The notes beneath the pieces were generated by a model. The model saw only the letters and a program-made list of their open reading frames with translations, was not told the DNA's origin and ran no database searches. The position numbers were made by a program, and so were the translations under genes. Below, piece by piece: positions 42,857 to 52,177 of a DNA stretch of 64,000 bases. This DNA is from Polaribacter reichenbachii (GTDB lineage Bacteria; Bacteroidota; Bacteroidia; Flavobacteriales; Flavobacteriaceae), in assembly GCF_001975665.1 (NCBI RefSeq), contig NZ_CP019419.1, positions 434,001 to 498,000 on the forward strand. The letters run 5' to 3'. Within the stretch, counting starts at the first letter, position 1, and every line of letters begins with the position of its first letter.

Positions 42857-45835
42857 ATGCAAAATAAAGGACTAATTAAAATATTCGCTATTCTTTTCGG
42901 ATTAGTGAGTTTGTATCAATTATCATTCACTTTTTTAGCTAATAAAGTAGAAGATGATGCAGTAACTTATGCTAACAATAAAACTGTAGAAGGTGATGAT
43001 GCAAGACAAAAAGCAGCTTACGAAAGAAAATATCTAGACAGTGTTGCTAACAAAGATATTATCGATTTAGGAATAGCAGAATATTCTTATAACGATGTTA
43101 AAGACAAAGAAATGAATCTTGGTCTTGATTTAAAAGGTGGTATTAATGCAATTTTACAAGTATCTGTAAAAGAAGTATTAAAAAGCTTAGCTAACGATTC
43201 TAAAAATGAAGTATTTAACAATGCATTAGAAGCTGCAGACTTAAGATTAAAGAACAGTAATTCTAATTATTTAGATTTATTTTTCGAAGAATTTGAAAAA
43301 ATTGCAGGTACTACTAAATTAAGTGATCCTTCTATTTTTGGTACAAAAGCTTTAAGCGAAAAGATTTCTTTTGATGAAGATAATGCAACCGTAAAAGAAA
43401 CATTACAAGAAGAAATTAACGGTTCTATAGTTACAACTTTAGAAGTTTTAAGAAGTAGAATTGATAAATTTGGAGTTGCTTCTCCTAAAATTCAAAGAAT
43501 TGGTAACTCTGGTAGAATTCAAATAGAATTACCTGGTGCTAAAGATATAGATCGTGTATCTAAATTAATTACAAGTAAAGCTGAATTACAGTTTTGGGAA
43601 GTACATTCTAATGTAGAAGTACAAAACTTTTTCTTTTCTGCAAATGCAAAAGTTGCAGAATTATTAAAAGATGATTCTGTTTTAGAAGTAGAAAAAGACA
43701 CTACTAAAAAAGATGAAATTGATGATTTATTAGGTGAAGAATCAGATTCTACAAATGTTCAGAAGAATTTATTTACCTACTTAATGCCAAACTTTGCGCA
43801 GTCTCAACAACAAGTAAGTTCTGTAGTAGCTTATGCAAAAGTATTAGATACAGCTACTGTTAACGATTTATTATCTAAAAAAGAAATTAGAGCTTTATTG
43901 CCAAAAGAAGTAAAATATGCTAAATTCTTATGGGATTATAAATCGAACACAAGTAATGATGATACATCAGAAATAATTGCTTTATACGCTATTAAAGGAA
44001 ATAGAAATGATGTTGCAAATATTGAAGGTGATGTAATTTTAGATGCAGGTCAAGTATTTGACCAATTAAACAAACCAGAGGTTTCTATGACAATGAATAC
44101 TTCTGGATCTAAACAATGGGCTAAATTAACTGGTGATAATACTGGTGGTTTTGTAGCTGTTGTTTTAGATGATTATGTGTATACTGCACCATCTGTTCCT
44201 GGAGCAATTACTGGTGGTAGAACATCTATTTCTGGAGGAACAATGACAGTTGCAGAAGCAGAAGATATTGCAACTGTATTAAAAGCTGGTAAATTACCTG
44301 CTGCTGCAAGAATGATTCAAGCACAAGTAGTTGGACCATCTTTAGGACAAGAAGCAATCGATGCAAGTTTTATCTCTTTTGGTTTAGCTATCGTTTTAGT
44401 TTTACTTTGGATGATTTTATATTATGGTAAAGCAGGTTTATATTCTGATATCGCCTTAATTGTAAACATTTTATTTATCTTCGGAATCTTAGCTTCTTTT
44501 GGAGCTGTATTAACTTTACCTGGTATTGCTGGTATTATCTTAACAATAGGTATGTCTGTAGATGCCAACGTAATTATTTTCGAAAGAATTAAAGAAGGTT
44601 TATTTAAAAAGAAAGGTTTAAAACAATCTGTAGAAGAAGGTTTTAGTTTTAAAGGAGCTTTATCTGCAATTATAGATGCTAACATTACTACATTCTTAAC
44701 AGGTATTATCTTATATGTTTTTGGTACAGGACCAATTAAAGGTTTTGCATTAACATTAATGATTGGTATTTTAACATCTTTCTTTACAGCTGTATTTATT
44801 ACACGTATTTTAATTGATGGTGCTGTTAATAAAGGAAGTATATTAACTTTTAATACATCTATTTCTAAAGGATGGTTCCAAAACATAAATGTAGAGTTCT
44901 TAAAGAAACGTAAGATTGCCTATATCATTTCTGGAGCAATTATTCTTGCAGGATTAGTTTCTATTTGGCAAATTGGCTTAAAACAAGGAGTTGACTTTAA
45001 AGGAGGTCGTTCTTATGTTGTTCGTTTCGATCAAGATATGAGTGCTACAGAAGTTGCAAGTACTTTAAAAGATGCTTTTGGTACAGCACCAGAAGTAAAA
45101 ACTTACGGACAAGCAAATCAATTAAAAATAACAACTGTTTATAAAATTGAAGAAGAAGGTCAAGAAATTGATGATGTTGTTCAAAATGCTTTATACACAG
45201 GTTTAAAATCTTATTTAGGCGATACTACTTACGAAAACTTTAAACCAGGTTTTGAAAAAGAAGGTGCAGGTGTAATGAGCTCTATTAAAGTAGAACCAAC
45301 TATTGCAGATGATATTAAAACATCAGCTTTATATGCCGTTTTCGGATCTTTATTAGTAGTTTTCTTATACATTTTATTACGTTTTAGAAAAGTATCTTTC
45401 TCTATTGGTGCTGTATTAGCAGTATTCCATGATGTATTAATTGTATTAGGTGTTTTCTCTATCACTTACAGTTTTATGCCTTTTGATATGGAAATTGGGC
45501 AATCATTTATTGCAGCCATACTAACCGTAGTTGGTTACTCTCTGAATGATACCGTGGTTATTTTCGATAGAATTAGAGAATTTGCTGGTACACATACCAA
45601 CTGGAAATATAGCGAAGTTGTAGACAAAGCCTTAAGTTCTACTTTAGGAAGAACCATAAATACATCTTTAACAACATTATTAGTAATGTTAGCGATCTTC
45701 TTATTTGGTGGTGATTCTATTAAAGGATTTATGTTTGCACTAATTGTAGGTGTAGCAGTAGGTACGTATTCATCATTATTTGTGGCAACACCAATTATGT
45801 ACGACACAACAAAAAAAGAAGAAAAAAACAAATAG
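42857..45835 (+). CDS. secDF: protein translocase SecDF, fused form
   Basis: SecDF uses the proton gradient to pull secreted proteins out of the SecYEG channel on the periplasmic side. The N-terminal half is SecD: anchor helix (about 5-25), P1 domain with LGLDLKGGINAIL, SRIDKFGVASPKIQ and IQIELPGAKD, then helices with GMSVDANVIIFERIKEG. The second half is SecF: GVDFKGGRSYVVRF, a periplasmic domain, and TVVGYSLNDTVVIFDRIRE. Twelve membrane segments are expected. A long insertion (about 255-345) with acidic KDEIDDLLGEESDST is unusual relative to E. coli SecD and probably forms an extra periplasmic lobe. At 992 residues this is the fused form usual in Bacteroidota. Confidence 0.96.
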   Translation: MQNKGLIKIFAILFGLVSLYQLSFTFLANKVEDDAVTYANNKTVEGDDARQKAAYERKYLDSVANKDIIDLGIAEYSYNDVKDKEMNLGLDLKGGINAILQVSVKEVLKSLANDSKNEVFNNALEAADLRLKNSNSNYLDLFFEEFEKIAGTTKLSDPSIFGTKALSEKISFDEDNATVKETLQEEINGSIVTTLEVLRSRIDKFGVASPKIQRIGNSGRIQIELPGAKDIDRVSKLITSKAELQFWEVHSNVEVQNFFFSANAKVAELLKDDSVLEVEKDTTKKDEIDDLLGEESDSTNVQKNLFTYLMPNFAQSQQQVSSVVAYAKVLDTATVNDLLSKKEIRALLPKEVKYAKFLWDYKSNTSNDDTSEIIALYAIKGNRNDVANIEGDVILDAGQVFDQLNKPEVSMTMNTSGSKQWAKLTGDNTGGFVAVVLDDYVYTAPSVPGAITGGRTSISGGTMTVAEAEDIATVLKAGKLPAAARMIQAQVVGPSLGQEAIDASFISFGLAIVLVLLWMILYYGKAGLYSDIALIVNILFIFGILASFGAVLTLPGIAGIILTIGMSVDANVIIFERIKEGLFKKKGLKQSVEEGFSFKGALSAIIDANITTFLTGIILYVFGTGPIKGFALTLMIGILTSFFTAVFITRILIDGAVNKGSILTFNTSISKGWFQNINVEFLKKRKIAYIISGAIILAGLVSIWQIGLKQGVDFKGGRSYVVRFDQDMSATEVASTLKDAFGTAPEVKTYGQANQLKITTVYKIEEEGQEIDDVVQNALYTGLKSYLGDTTYENFKPGFEKEGAGVMSSIKVEPTIADDIKTSALYAVFGSLLVVFLYILLRFRKVSFSIGAVLAVFHDVLIVLGVFSITYSFMPFDMEIGQSFIAAILTVVGYSLNDTVVIFDRIREFAGTHTNWKYSEVVDKALSSTLGRTINTSLTTLLVMLAIFLFGGDSIKGFMFALIVGVAVGTYSSLFVATPIMYDTTKKEEKNK

Positions 45836-45853
45836 TTTTATTTTAAATAAGAG

Positions 45854-45897
45854 AAACCGTTTTTAAACTCTGTAAATCAGATTAAAAACGGTTTTTT
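45854..45897 (+). terminator. terminator after secDF
   Basis: AAACCGTTTTTAA (45854-45866) pairs with TTAAAAACGGTTT (45882-45894) and is followed by TTT. Confidence 0.88.
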
Positions 45898-45914
45898 CTT
45901 TAATATATAGCTAT

Positions 45915-45922
45915 TATATTTG
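45915..45922 (+). promoter_or_regulatory. -7 box (TATATTTG) for the hpt-adk fusion
   Basis: Exact TAnnTTTG match ending 8 bases before ATG 45931, so the 5' leader would be only a few bases. Confidence 0.6.
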
Positions 45923-45930
45923 CATTCCTT

Positions 45931-47049
45931 ATGAGTATTTTACAACTTCAAGATTTATACTTTAAACCTTTCATCAAAAAAGATGAATTAAGTGCTATAG
46001 TAAAACATTTAGCAGAACAAGTAAAAGAAGATTTACCTAAAAACGAAGTACCTATTTTTGTAGGTATTTTAAACGGTTGCTTTTTATTCGCTGCAGATTT
46101 TATTAGAGAGTTTAATGGCAATTGCGAAGTATCTTTTGTAAAATTAGCCTCTTACCAAGGTACATCAACAACAGATACAGTAAAACATTTAGTGGGTATT
46201 AATGAAGATTTAACAGGTAGAACTGTTATTATATTAGAAGATATTATTGATACAGGAAATACCCTTCAAGAAATTTATAATATCTTTAAAAACTTAGATG
46301 TTAAAAAATTAAAAATAGTATCATTATTTTTTAAACCAGATGTGTTTAGAAAAGAATTACCAATAGATTATATAGGTAAAAGTATTGAAGACAAATTTAT
46401 TGTTGGATATGGATTAGATTACAATGGAATAGGAAGAAATTATCCAGAAATATATCAATTAACACCAAAACCCAAAATGAAAAACATCGTATTATTTGGC
46501 CCTCCAGGAGCAGGAAAAGGAACACAAGCAAACTTCTTAAAAGAAATGTACAATTTAGTACACATTTCTACAGGAGATGTTTTTCGTTTCAATATTAAAA
46601 ACGCTACTGAATTAGGTTTACTAGCCAAAAAATATATGGATGAAGGCGATTTAGTACCAGATGAAGTTACCATAAATATGCTAAAAGCAGAAGTAGAAAA
46701 AAATGCAGATGCCAATGGTTTTATTTTTGATGGTTTTCCTAGAACACAATCTCAGGCAGAAGCTTTAGATGCCTTTTTAGGTGATAAAGGAGAACAAATT
46801 AATGCAATGGTTGCTTTAGAAGTACCAGAAGATGTGTTAGTAACGCGCTTGTTAGAAAGAGGAAAAACAAGTGGTAGAACTGATGATACTGATGAATCTA
46901 AAATTAGAAATCGTTTTAACGAATACAACACAAAAACGGCTATTCTAAAAGACTATTTTGATGCCCAAAACAAATACTATGGAATTAATGGTGTTGGTTC
47001 TATAGAAGATATTACCAAAAGAATTGCAGAAGTATTTGATACTTTATAA
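45931..47049 (+). CDS. hpt-adk: hypoxanthine phosphoribosyltransferase-adenylate kinase fusion
   Basis: A single 372-residue frame holds two purine enzymes. Residues 1-180 are HPRT, which makes IMP/GMP from base and PRPP: PPi loop GILNGCFLFAADF, PRPP motif ILEDIIDTGNT (101-111), and KFIVGYGLDYNGIGRNYPEIY. Residues 183-372 are adenylate kinase, which interconverts AMP, ADP and ATP: P-loop GPPGAGKGT (190-198), HISTGDVFR, GFIFDGFPRT and RTDDT. The lid is short, without zinc Cys. The junction has no linker; the natural adk start MKNIVLFG is the ATG at 46477, so an unfused adenylate kinase might also be made. It is followed 44 bp later by obgE. Confidence 0.95.
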   Translation: MSILQLQDLYFKPFIKKDELSAIVKHLAEQVKEDLPKNEVPIFVGILNGCFLFAADFIREFNGNCEVSFVKLASYQGTSTTDTVKHLVGINEDLTGRTVIILEDIIDTGNTLQEIYNIFKNLDVKKLKIVSLFFKPDVFRKELPIDYIGKSIEDKFIVGYGLDYNGIGRNYPEIYQLTPKPKMKNIVLFGPPGAGKGTQANFLKEMYNLVHISTGDVFRFNIKNATELGLLAKKYMDEGDLVPDEVTINMLKAEVEKNADANGFIFDGFPRTQSQAEALDAFLGDKGEQINAMVALEVPEDVLVTRLLERGKTSGRTDDTDESKIRNRFNEYNTKTAILKDYFDAQNKYYGINGVGSIEDITKRIAEVFDTL

Positions 47050-47093
47050 AAAAGTAATCATACATTTACAAAACACACGCTCAAATACTAAAA

Positions 47094-48083
47094 ATGACAG
47101 AAGGAAACTTTGTAGATTACATAAAAATATATGCTTCTTCTGGTAAAGGTGGACAAGGTTCTGCTCATTTACACAGAGAAAAATATATAACCAAAGGTGG
47201 TCCTGATGGTGGTGATGGAGGACGTGGAGGACACATAATTTTACGTGGAGATAAAAATATGTGGACTTTATTTCACCTAAAATTTAAACGTCATTTTAGA
47301 GCAGAAGGTGGTGGAGCAGGAAGTAAAAGTAGAAGTTCTGGTGCAGATGGTGAAGACATTTATGTTGATGTACCTCTAGGAACAATTATTAAAGATGCTG
47401 ATACTGATGAAGTAATTGTAGAAATTACTGAAGACAAAAAAGAAGTTATTTTATTACGTGGTGGAAAAGGCGGACTTGGAAACTGGAATTTTAAATCATC
47501 TACTAATCAAACTCCTAGATATGCACAACCTGGTATGGATGGTGCAGAAGGTTGGTTTAGAATTGAATTAAAATTATTAGCAGATGTTGGATTAGTTGGT
47601 TTCCCAAATGCGGGTAAATCTACTTTATTGTCTGTTATAACTGCTGCAAAACCAAAAATTGCAGATTATGCTTTTACAACCTTAAAACCAAACTTAGGTA
47701 TTGTAGAACATAGAAATCATCAAACTTTTGTAATGGCAGATATTCCTGGTATTATAGAAGGTGCTGCAGAAGGTAAAGGTTTAGGACATCGTTTTTTACG
47801 TCATATAGAGCGTAATTCTGCGTTGTTATTCTTGATTCCTGCAGATTCTGATGATATTAATAAAGAATATGAAATCTTGTTAAATGAGCTTAAAAAACAC
47901 AATCCTGAGTTATTAGACAAAGATAGATTGCTAGCCATTTCTAAAACAGATATGTTAGATGATGAACTAAAAGCAGAAATAAAAGCTGATTTACCAAAAG
48001 GTATAGAAGCTCTGTTTATATCTTCTGTTGCGCAATCTGGGTTACAAGAATTAAAAGACAAACTTTGGAAAATGTTGAATTAA
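47094..48083 (+). CDS. obgE: ribosome-associated GTPase Obg
   Basis: Obg binds the 50S subunit and links GTP/ppGpp levels to ribosome assembly. The Gly-rich Obg fold fills residues 1-157 ([39 protein letters not shown]). The G domain has G1 GFPNAGKST, switch [10 protein letters not shown]3 DIPGIIEGA and a G4 that reads ISKTD instead of NKxD. At 329 residues it lacks the C-terminal OCT domain found in some species. It lies 44 bp after the hpt-adk fusion and could be co-transcribed; a terminator follows. Confidence 0.96.
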   Translation: MTEGNFVDYIKIYASSGKGGQGSAHLHREKYITKGGPDGGDGGRGGHIILRGDKNMWTLFHLKFKRHFRAEGGGAGSKSRSSGADGEDIYVDVPLGTIIKDADTDEVIVEITEDKKEVILLRGGKGGLGNWNFKSSTNQTPRYAQPGMDGAEGWFRIELKLLADVGLVGFPNAGKSTLLSVITAAKPKIADYAFTTLKPNLGIVEHRNHQTFVMADIPGIIEGAAEGKGLGHRFLRHIERNSALLFLIPADSDDINKEYEILLNELKKHNPELLDKDRLLAISKTDMLDDELKAEIKADLPKGIEALFISSVAQSGLQELKDKLWKMLN

Positions 48084-48106
48084 ACTTTTTTTAAACAGTA
48101 AAATAC

Positions 48107-48139
48107 AAACTCAAACTTTAAAACGTTTGAGTTTTTTTG
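48107..48139. terminator. terminator after obgE
   Basis: AAACTCAAAC (48107-48116) pairs with GTTTGAGTTT (48125-48134), followed by T4. It stands between obgE and a convergent lipoprotein gene. Confidence 0.88.
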
Positions 48140-48142
48140 TGT

Positions 48143-48604
48143 CTATAATTTAATTCTAATTGGCAATTGATATTTTGTAGTAACAGGAATTCCTCTTTTT
48201 ACAGCAGGTAAAACAGTTGGTAAACTATCAATAGAACTACGAATTACATTTTCTAATTCTGGTAATTCTGCATTTACTTGACTTGACTGTAATCCGTCAA
48301 AAACTATTTCTCCTTTTACGTTGATAATTAAATCTACCAAAACAGTAGTATCAATAGAATCTTTAATAGAAAAAGTATGTTTTTGTAACTCCTCTCCTAT
48401 TTTTTGATGTATTGTATTTCTAAAACAATCTTGTTTTTTTATTTTATCAATAAAAGAATCGCAATCTTTAAAAGACGGAAAAGTATCTACAGAAGTAAAA
48501 TCTACAATAGTATCTATAACTTGTACATTCTTGTTTTTAGAGAAAGAGAATTTATCGCACGAAGTGCAAAAAATCATCAAAATTAAAAAAGAAAAAACGC
48601 GCAT
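48143..48604 (-). CDS. lipoprotein with TonB-C-terminal-like domain
   Basis: The N-terminus MRVFSFLILMIFCTSC gives a lipobox with Cys16. DTFPSFKDCDSFIDKIKKQDCFRNTIHQKI, with two Cys, followed by TVLVDLIINVKGEIVFDGLQSS and NVIRSSIDSLPTVLPAVKRGIPVTTKYQLPIRIKL, matches the TonB C-terminal-like module present at the end of the M56 protein encoded at 49909-51462. It is a stand-alone form anchored in a membrane. It may interact with outer-membrane receptors or be a paralogue of the M56 tail. Function unproven. Confidence 0.72.
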   Translation of the reverse strand: MRVFSFLILMIFCTSCDKFSFSKNKNVQVIDTIVDFTSVDTFPSFKDCDSFIDKIKKQDCFRNTIHQKIGEELQKHTFSIKDSIDTTVLVDLIINVKGEIVFDGLQSSQVNAELPELENVIRSSIDSLPTVLPAVKRGIPVTTKYQLPIRIKL

Positions 48605-48650
48605 TTATAGTTTTCTTATAAAGCGTAAAATTACTAAATTTTAATGACTT

Positions 48651-49901
48651 TTAATTTAAAGTTTCTCCTCTTAAAAAATACTCCTTTTTAATCTCTTTTA
48701 TCCTATTTCTAACAAAAGCAGACATCCCTTCATCAGTATCATAAAAAGTTTCTATATATTTTATATAATGCTTGTAAGCTATCTTTTTATCCTTGTAATA
48801 ATCATCAGAAAGTTTGGCTAATTGATACAAAGCTCTGTAATTTCTTGGGTTTTCTTTATAAGCATTTTGATATGCATTTATAGCTTGTTTTGGTTTTTTT
48901 AATTCATAAAACACTCTTGCCATTCCATAATATTCTTCATCTCTTTTTTCTTTTCCAATAAAAGTAGCCATTATATAATTCATTCTTGCTGAATTATATT
49001 TCTCTTGCTTAAAATCGATATGCCCTAAATATGTATGTGCTTTAAAATTTTCTCTGTCTTTAAATTTTAATTTGGTAAAATATTTTTTAGCTTTATCTAA
49101 ACTATCAATATTATAATACGCTTTACCTAAAAGTGATGTGCCATAGGTTTCTTTAGTATAAAGTGAATCTATATTTAATAAAAATGGTATACTTTCTTTG
49201 TACTTTTTATCTCTAAAAAATTGATTTATTTTTAATTTATTTAAGTCTAAATCGTTGGGCGAAATTGCCAAACCTTTATTTACAAATAGCTGAGTAGAGT
49301 CTAAATCTTTTAATTTATGAAAACTTTTAGCCAATCTAGAAATTGCTTTAATGTGTGTAGAATCTTTTTGATATGTATCTATAAAACTATTAATCATAGG
49401 ATCTCTTTGGCCATTTAAAGCATAAGACAACCCTAAATGATAAGAATAATTCGCATTTTCGAAATCGTTTTTAACCAAATATTTAAAAGTAGCTACTGCT
49501 TTTTTCGGCTTTTTGTTAATGAGATAAAGTTTACCCAATTGATATTTTAACACCAAATTCAAAGAGTCTTTGGCTAATATTTCTTCATAAATAGGTATGG
49601 CTTTTTTTGATTGCTTTAAAGCCCTATAATTTTTAGCCAACTTTAATTTTGCTTTTTCATTATCATTAAAAGTTATGGCTTGTTCTAAATAAAAAGCTGC
49701 TTTTTTATAATTATCTATAGACTCATAAATAACCGCTTTTTTATAGTTTGATAAAAAGGAAGCTTCCTTATTATCTAATTCTTTTAACGCCAATTTATAT
49801 CTGCCTTTGGCAAACAAACTATCTGCAACAGAAAAAGTTGAAGTTTGAGCTTCAACTTTTACAATCGCAAATATTAATATAAATAAAATCTTCTTTTTCA
49901 T
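48651..49901 (-). CDS. exported TPR protein downstream of the BlaR1-like gene
   Basis: This 416-residue protein has a signal peptide (MKKKILFILIFAIVKVEAQ). The body is about ten TPR repeats, such as AAFYLEQAITFNDNEKAKLKLAKNYRAL, LVLKYQLGKLYLINKKPKKAVATFKYLV and AINAYQNAYKENPRNYRALYQLAKL. It starts 7 bp after the M56 stop, so it is the third gene of a blaI-blaR1-TPR operon. It may be the periplasmic client or adaptor of the M56 protein. No enzymatic motif is seen. Confidence 0.82.
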   Translation of the reverse strand: MKKKILFILIFAIVKVEAQTSTFSVADSLFAKGRYKLALKELDNKEASFLSNYKKAVIYESIDNYKKAAFYLEQAITFNDNEKAKLKLAKNYRALKQSKKAIPIYEEILAKDSLNLVLKYQLGKLYLINKKPKKAVATFKYLVKNDFENANYSYHLGLSYALNGQRDPMINSFIDTYQKDSTHIKAISRLAKSFHKLKDLDSTQLFVNKGLAISPNDLDLNKLKINQFFRDKKYKESIPFLLNIDSLYTKETYGTSLLGKAYYNIDSLDKAKKYFTKLKFKDRENFKAHTYLGHIDFKQEKYNSARMNYIMATFIGKEKRDEEYYGMARVFYELKKPKQAINAYQNAYKENPRNYRALYQLAKLSDDYYKDKKIAYKHYIKYIETFYDTDEGMSAFVRNRIKEIKKEYFLRGETLN

Positions 49902-49908
49902 AAATCGT

Positions 49909-51462
49909 TTATTCTATAAATATGGTAAAAGGTATTGAATATTTTACTGTTATATTTTTTCCTTGGTGTTCTCCTGGAGTCATTTTAGGTAAAGAATTCA
50001 TCACATTTAAAACTTCATTTTTAATTTCTTCATGTGGTGCTCTTACTTTTACATCAACAACATCTCCTTCTTTATCAATTTTAAAAGCGATAAAAACTCT
50101 TTTTCTACCTGGTGCTAAACCTAATGTTTTTGGCATTTCTGAATCAAAGTTTTTAGTAAAATGTTTTTGAACCATTAAAGAAAAACACTTTCTATCTCCT
50201 TCTTCACAACCAGGAAAAGTAGGTACTTTGTCTATTACCATAAATGAAACTTCTTCTGTTTCAGTTTTAGAATCTGTGGAACCTTTTTTATAATCATCTG
50301 GATTATAAAGGTGAATTAATACCTTTCTACCTGTTTTCGTTTGATAAAGTTGATGATCATCTTGACTTAAATCAGATCCTCTTTCTTTTTCACCTTTAAA
50401 CATTGTATCAAATTCAGTTCTTTCTTCTGTTGACAGCGATTCAAGATTTGTTTTTTTGAAATCTGAAGGAACTGTAACACCAACATAAATATCAAAATAA
50501 GAGTATTTATCTTTAGACTCAGATGTTTTAATTTCACCATCTTTAAATGAAAAATACATTTTTTGAAGTTCCAGTTTATTTTCTATTATTTCAGTTGAAC
50601 TTTCATCAGAACAAGAAGTATAAAAAAGCATACTTGCTAATACAGGAATCAATACTAAATACTTTAATTGGTTCATTTTTTTGGATTGTTTTTTAGTCAT
50701 CATAGTAATTCTTTTTTTAATGAAAGTGGGTTTATAAAATTGATTGATAAACATTATGTTTTCAACCTGAAAAAAGTTGGATAGTAAATTATTAATATAG
50801 CTTTCTTTGTTTTCGGATTTACTAACTTCTGCATCAGAAATATATTCGTGAATTAAAGTGATTCTCTTTTGATAAACATAAATCATAGGATTAAACCACA
50901 TTACAATTTTTAAGAATTCGAACAACAATAAATCTAAAGAATGTTTTTGTTGGCTATGTACAATTTCGTGTTTAATTATCTTATCTCTATTGGTTTCTTT
51001 AATGGCAGCTCCTAAAAAAATATAATTGAAAAATGAAAAGGCTTTGGTTTCATTAGGAATCATTATCAAACTAAAATCAGATAATTTTTGAACTCCGTAT
51101 TTTTTAATAAAGTTGATAATCTTAACGAGTTTTATTAGAAATAAAAAAGTACATAATGTAACTCCAATCCAAAATAAAATATTAATATAATTTATAGATT
51201 CTGTAAAATTATCAGTTGTTATACTTTCTTTAATTACTTTATCTGGATTTAAAACAATTTCTGGTAATTGTATAAAAAATTCTTGTGGAACAGCTTTTCT
51301 AAAGGTTGGTATTTTTATCAACGGAATTAAAAAAGACAATATTGGTGTACTTAATAAATACCATCTATTCTTTGTGAAAAAAGTTTCTTTGCTTAAAAAG
51401 AAGTCATAAATAGCTAAGAACAAAACTTGGAATAAAATAACTTGAAGGATGTAATTAATCAT
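49909..51462 (-). CDS. BlaR1/MecR1-type M56 membrane metallopeptidase with TonB-like tail
   Basis: The N-terminal part has four membrane helices around a cytoplasmic zinc peptidase with KHEIVHSQQKHSLD (HExxH) and a later glutamate in LIHEYISDAEV. A further hydrophobic segment near residue 265 (YLVLIPVLASMLFYTSC) takes the chain back to the periplasm. The last 120 residues (MVIDKVPTFPGCEEGDRKCFSLMVQKHFTKNF ... IKDEI-type strand, ITVKYSIPFTIFIE) form a TonB-C-terminal-like domain in place of the penicillin sensor of BlaR1. The protein probably cleaves the BlaI-type repressor encoded just upstream after an unknown periplasmic signal. Confidence 0.85.
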   Translation of the reverse strand: MINYILQVILFQVLFLAIYDFFLSKETFFTKNRWYLLSTPILSFLIPLIKIPTFRKAVPQEFFIQLPEIVLNPDKVIKESITTDNFTESINYINILFWIGVTLCTFLFLIKLVKIINFIKKYGVQKLSDFSLIMIPNETKAFSFFNYIFLGAAIKETNRDKIIKHEIVHSQQKHSLDLLLFEFLKIVMWFNPMIYVYQKRITLIHEYISDAEVSKSENKESYINNLLSNFFQVENIMFINQFYKPTFIKKRITMMTKKQSKKMNQLKYLVLIPVLASMLFYTSCSDESSTEIIENKLELQKMYFSFKDGEIKTSESKDKYSYFDIYVGVTVPSDFKKTNLESLSTEERTEFDTMFKGEKERGSDLSQDDHQLYQTKTGRKVLIHLYNPDDYKKGSTDSKTETEEVSFMVIDKVPTFPGCEEGDRKCFSLMVQKHFTKNFDSEMPKTLGLAPGRKRVFIAFKIDKEGDVVDVKVRAPHEEIKNEVLNVMNSLPKMTPGEHQGKNITVKYSIPFTIFIE

Positions 51463-51510
51463 TAGGTTTTTATTTTTTATACTTTTTATTTTTTATACTT
51501 TTTATTTTGT

Positions 51511-51633
51511 CACTTCGAGTGATTTTATTGAGATGGTAATCGAAATAAAATTATATCGAGAAGCTATTTATTAGTTCAAAAAAGTTCTCGACACAAATTT
51601 TTCATTCTTCAAAATTCACTCGAACTGAAAGTG
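51511..51633. repeat. long inverted repeat (copy B, half-units in reverse order)
   Basis: CACTTCGAGTGATTTT (51511-51526) pairs with AAAATTCACTCGAACTG (51611-51627); inside, TATATCGAGAAG and GTTCTCGACAC form a second pair. The half-units are those of 24164-24263 but swapped. It lies between the BlaI-type and M56 genes, next to a short TTTTTATTTTTTATAC tandem duplication (51466-51500). Confidence 0.72.
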
Positions 51634-51641
51634 TAGGAAAA

Positions 51642-52001
51642 CTATTTCTTATTTATCTCTTTTAAAATAGATTCTAGCTCAGTAACATCCATATTGTTTT
51701 CTTTTACAAAAAACGATACCAAACTTTTAAAAGAACCATTAAAATAACCATTCATTAATTTGTGTAAACTTTGGTTACTATACGTTTCTTTATCAATTAA
51801 AGGGTAATAAGTATAGCCTCTTCCTTCTGGTTTATGCCCAACAAATTCTTTGGTTTCTAAAATTCTAATAATGGTAGAAACTGTATTGTAAGCTGGTTTG
51901 GGCTCTGGTAATTTTTCTATGATTTCTTTTACAGAAGATGCTTCTAAATTCCATAAAACTTGCATAATCTGTTCTTCTGCTTTTGTTAATTGCTTTTGCA
52001 T
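51642..52001 (-). CDS. BlaI/MecI/CopY-family repressor
   Basis: This 119-residue winged-helix protein begins with KQLTKAEEQIMQVLWNLEASSVKEIIEKLPEPKPAYNTVSTIIRILETKEFVGHKPEGRGYTYYPL, the typical recognition helix (AYNTVSTIIRIL) and wing of the family. The C-terminal helices (KLMNGYFNGSFKSLVSFFV) serve dimerisation and contain the region cut by BlaR1-type proteases. It represses its own operon with the M56 and TPR genes. Matching dyads lie just upstream of its start. The gap to the M56 gene (180 bp) is enlarged by a repeat. Confidence 0.93.
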   Translation of the reverse strand: MQKQLTKAEEQIMQVLWNLEASSVKEIIEKLPEPKPAYNTVSTIIRILETKEFVGHKPEGRGYTYYPLIDKETYSNQSLHKLMNGYFNGSFKSLVSFFVKENNMDVTELESILKEINKK

Positions 52002-52008
52002 ATTTTTT

Positions 52009-52071
52009 AACTAATCTTTTAGTTCAATAAAACAAATATAACTAAAAAACTAGTTTAAACTAATTTTTTAG
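52009..52071 (-). promoter_or_regulatory. BlaI-type operator and -7 promoter box
   Basis: TATATTTG (minus strand, 52040-52033) is an exact -7 box 31 bases before the repressor start. It is bracketed by AACTAA-TCTT-TTAGTT (52009-52024) and a 30-bp near-perfect palindrome (52042-52071; CTAAAAAACTAGTTT and its complement with one mismatch). Binding there would cover both the -33 region and the transcript start, consistent with autorepression. Confidence 0.65.
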
Positions 52072-52120
52072 TTTAAAAATAATACTATTTTAATTCGATT
52101 ACAGATTTTTACCCAAATAA

Positions 52121-52155
52121 AAAAGGCTTGTAATTCAACAAATTACAAGCCTTTT
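52121..52155. terminator. bidirectional terminator after the PhnA-like gene
   Basis: AAAAGGCTTGTAATT (52121-52135) and AATTACAAGCCTTTT (52141-52155) form a perfect 15-bp stem with a 5-base loop, with A-runs and T-runs on either side. Confidence 0.9.
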
Positions 52156-52177
52156 AAAATATTTAATAAGAAATATA

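Noticed and set aside
44422..44886. 154-codon minus-strand frame opposite secDF
   Set aside because: It is an antisense shadow of a highly conserved coding region with no homology-like pattern, promoter or signal of its own.
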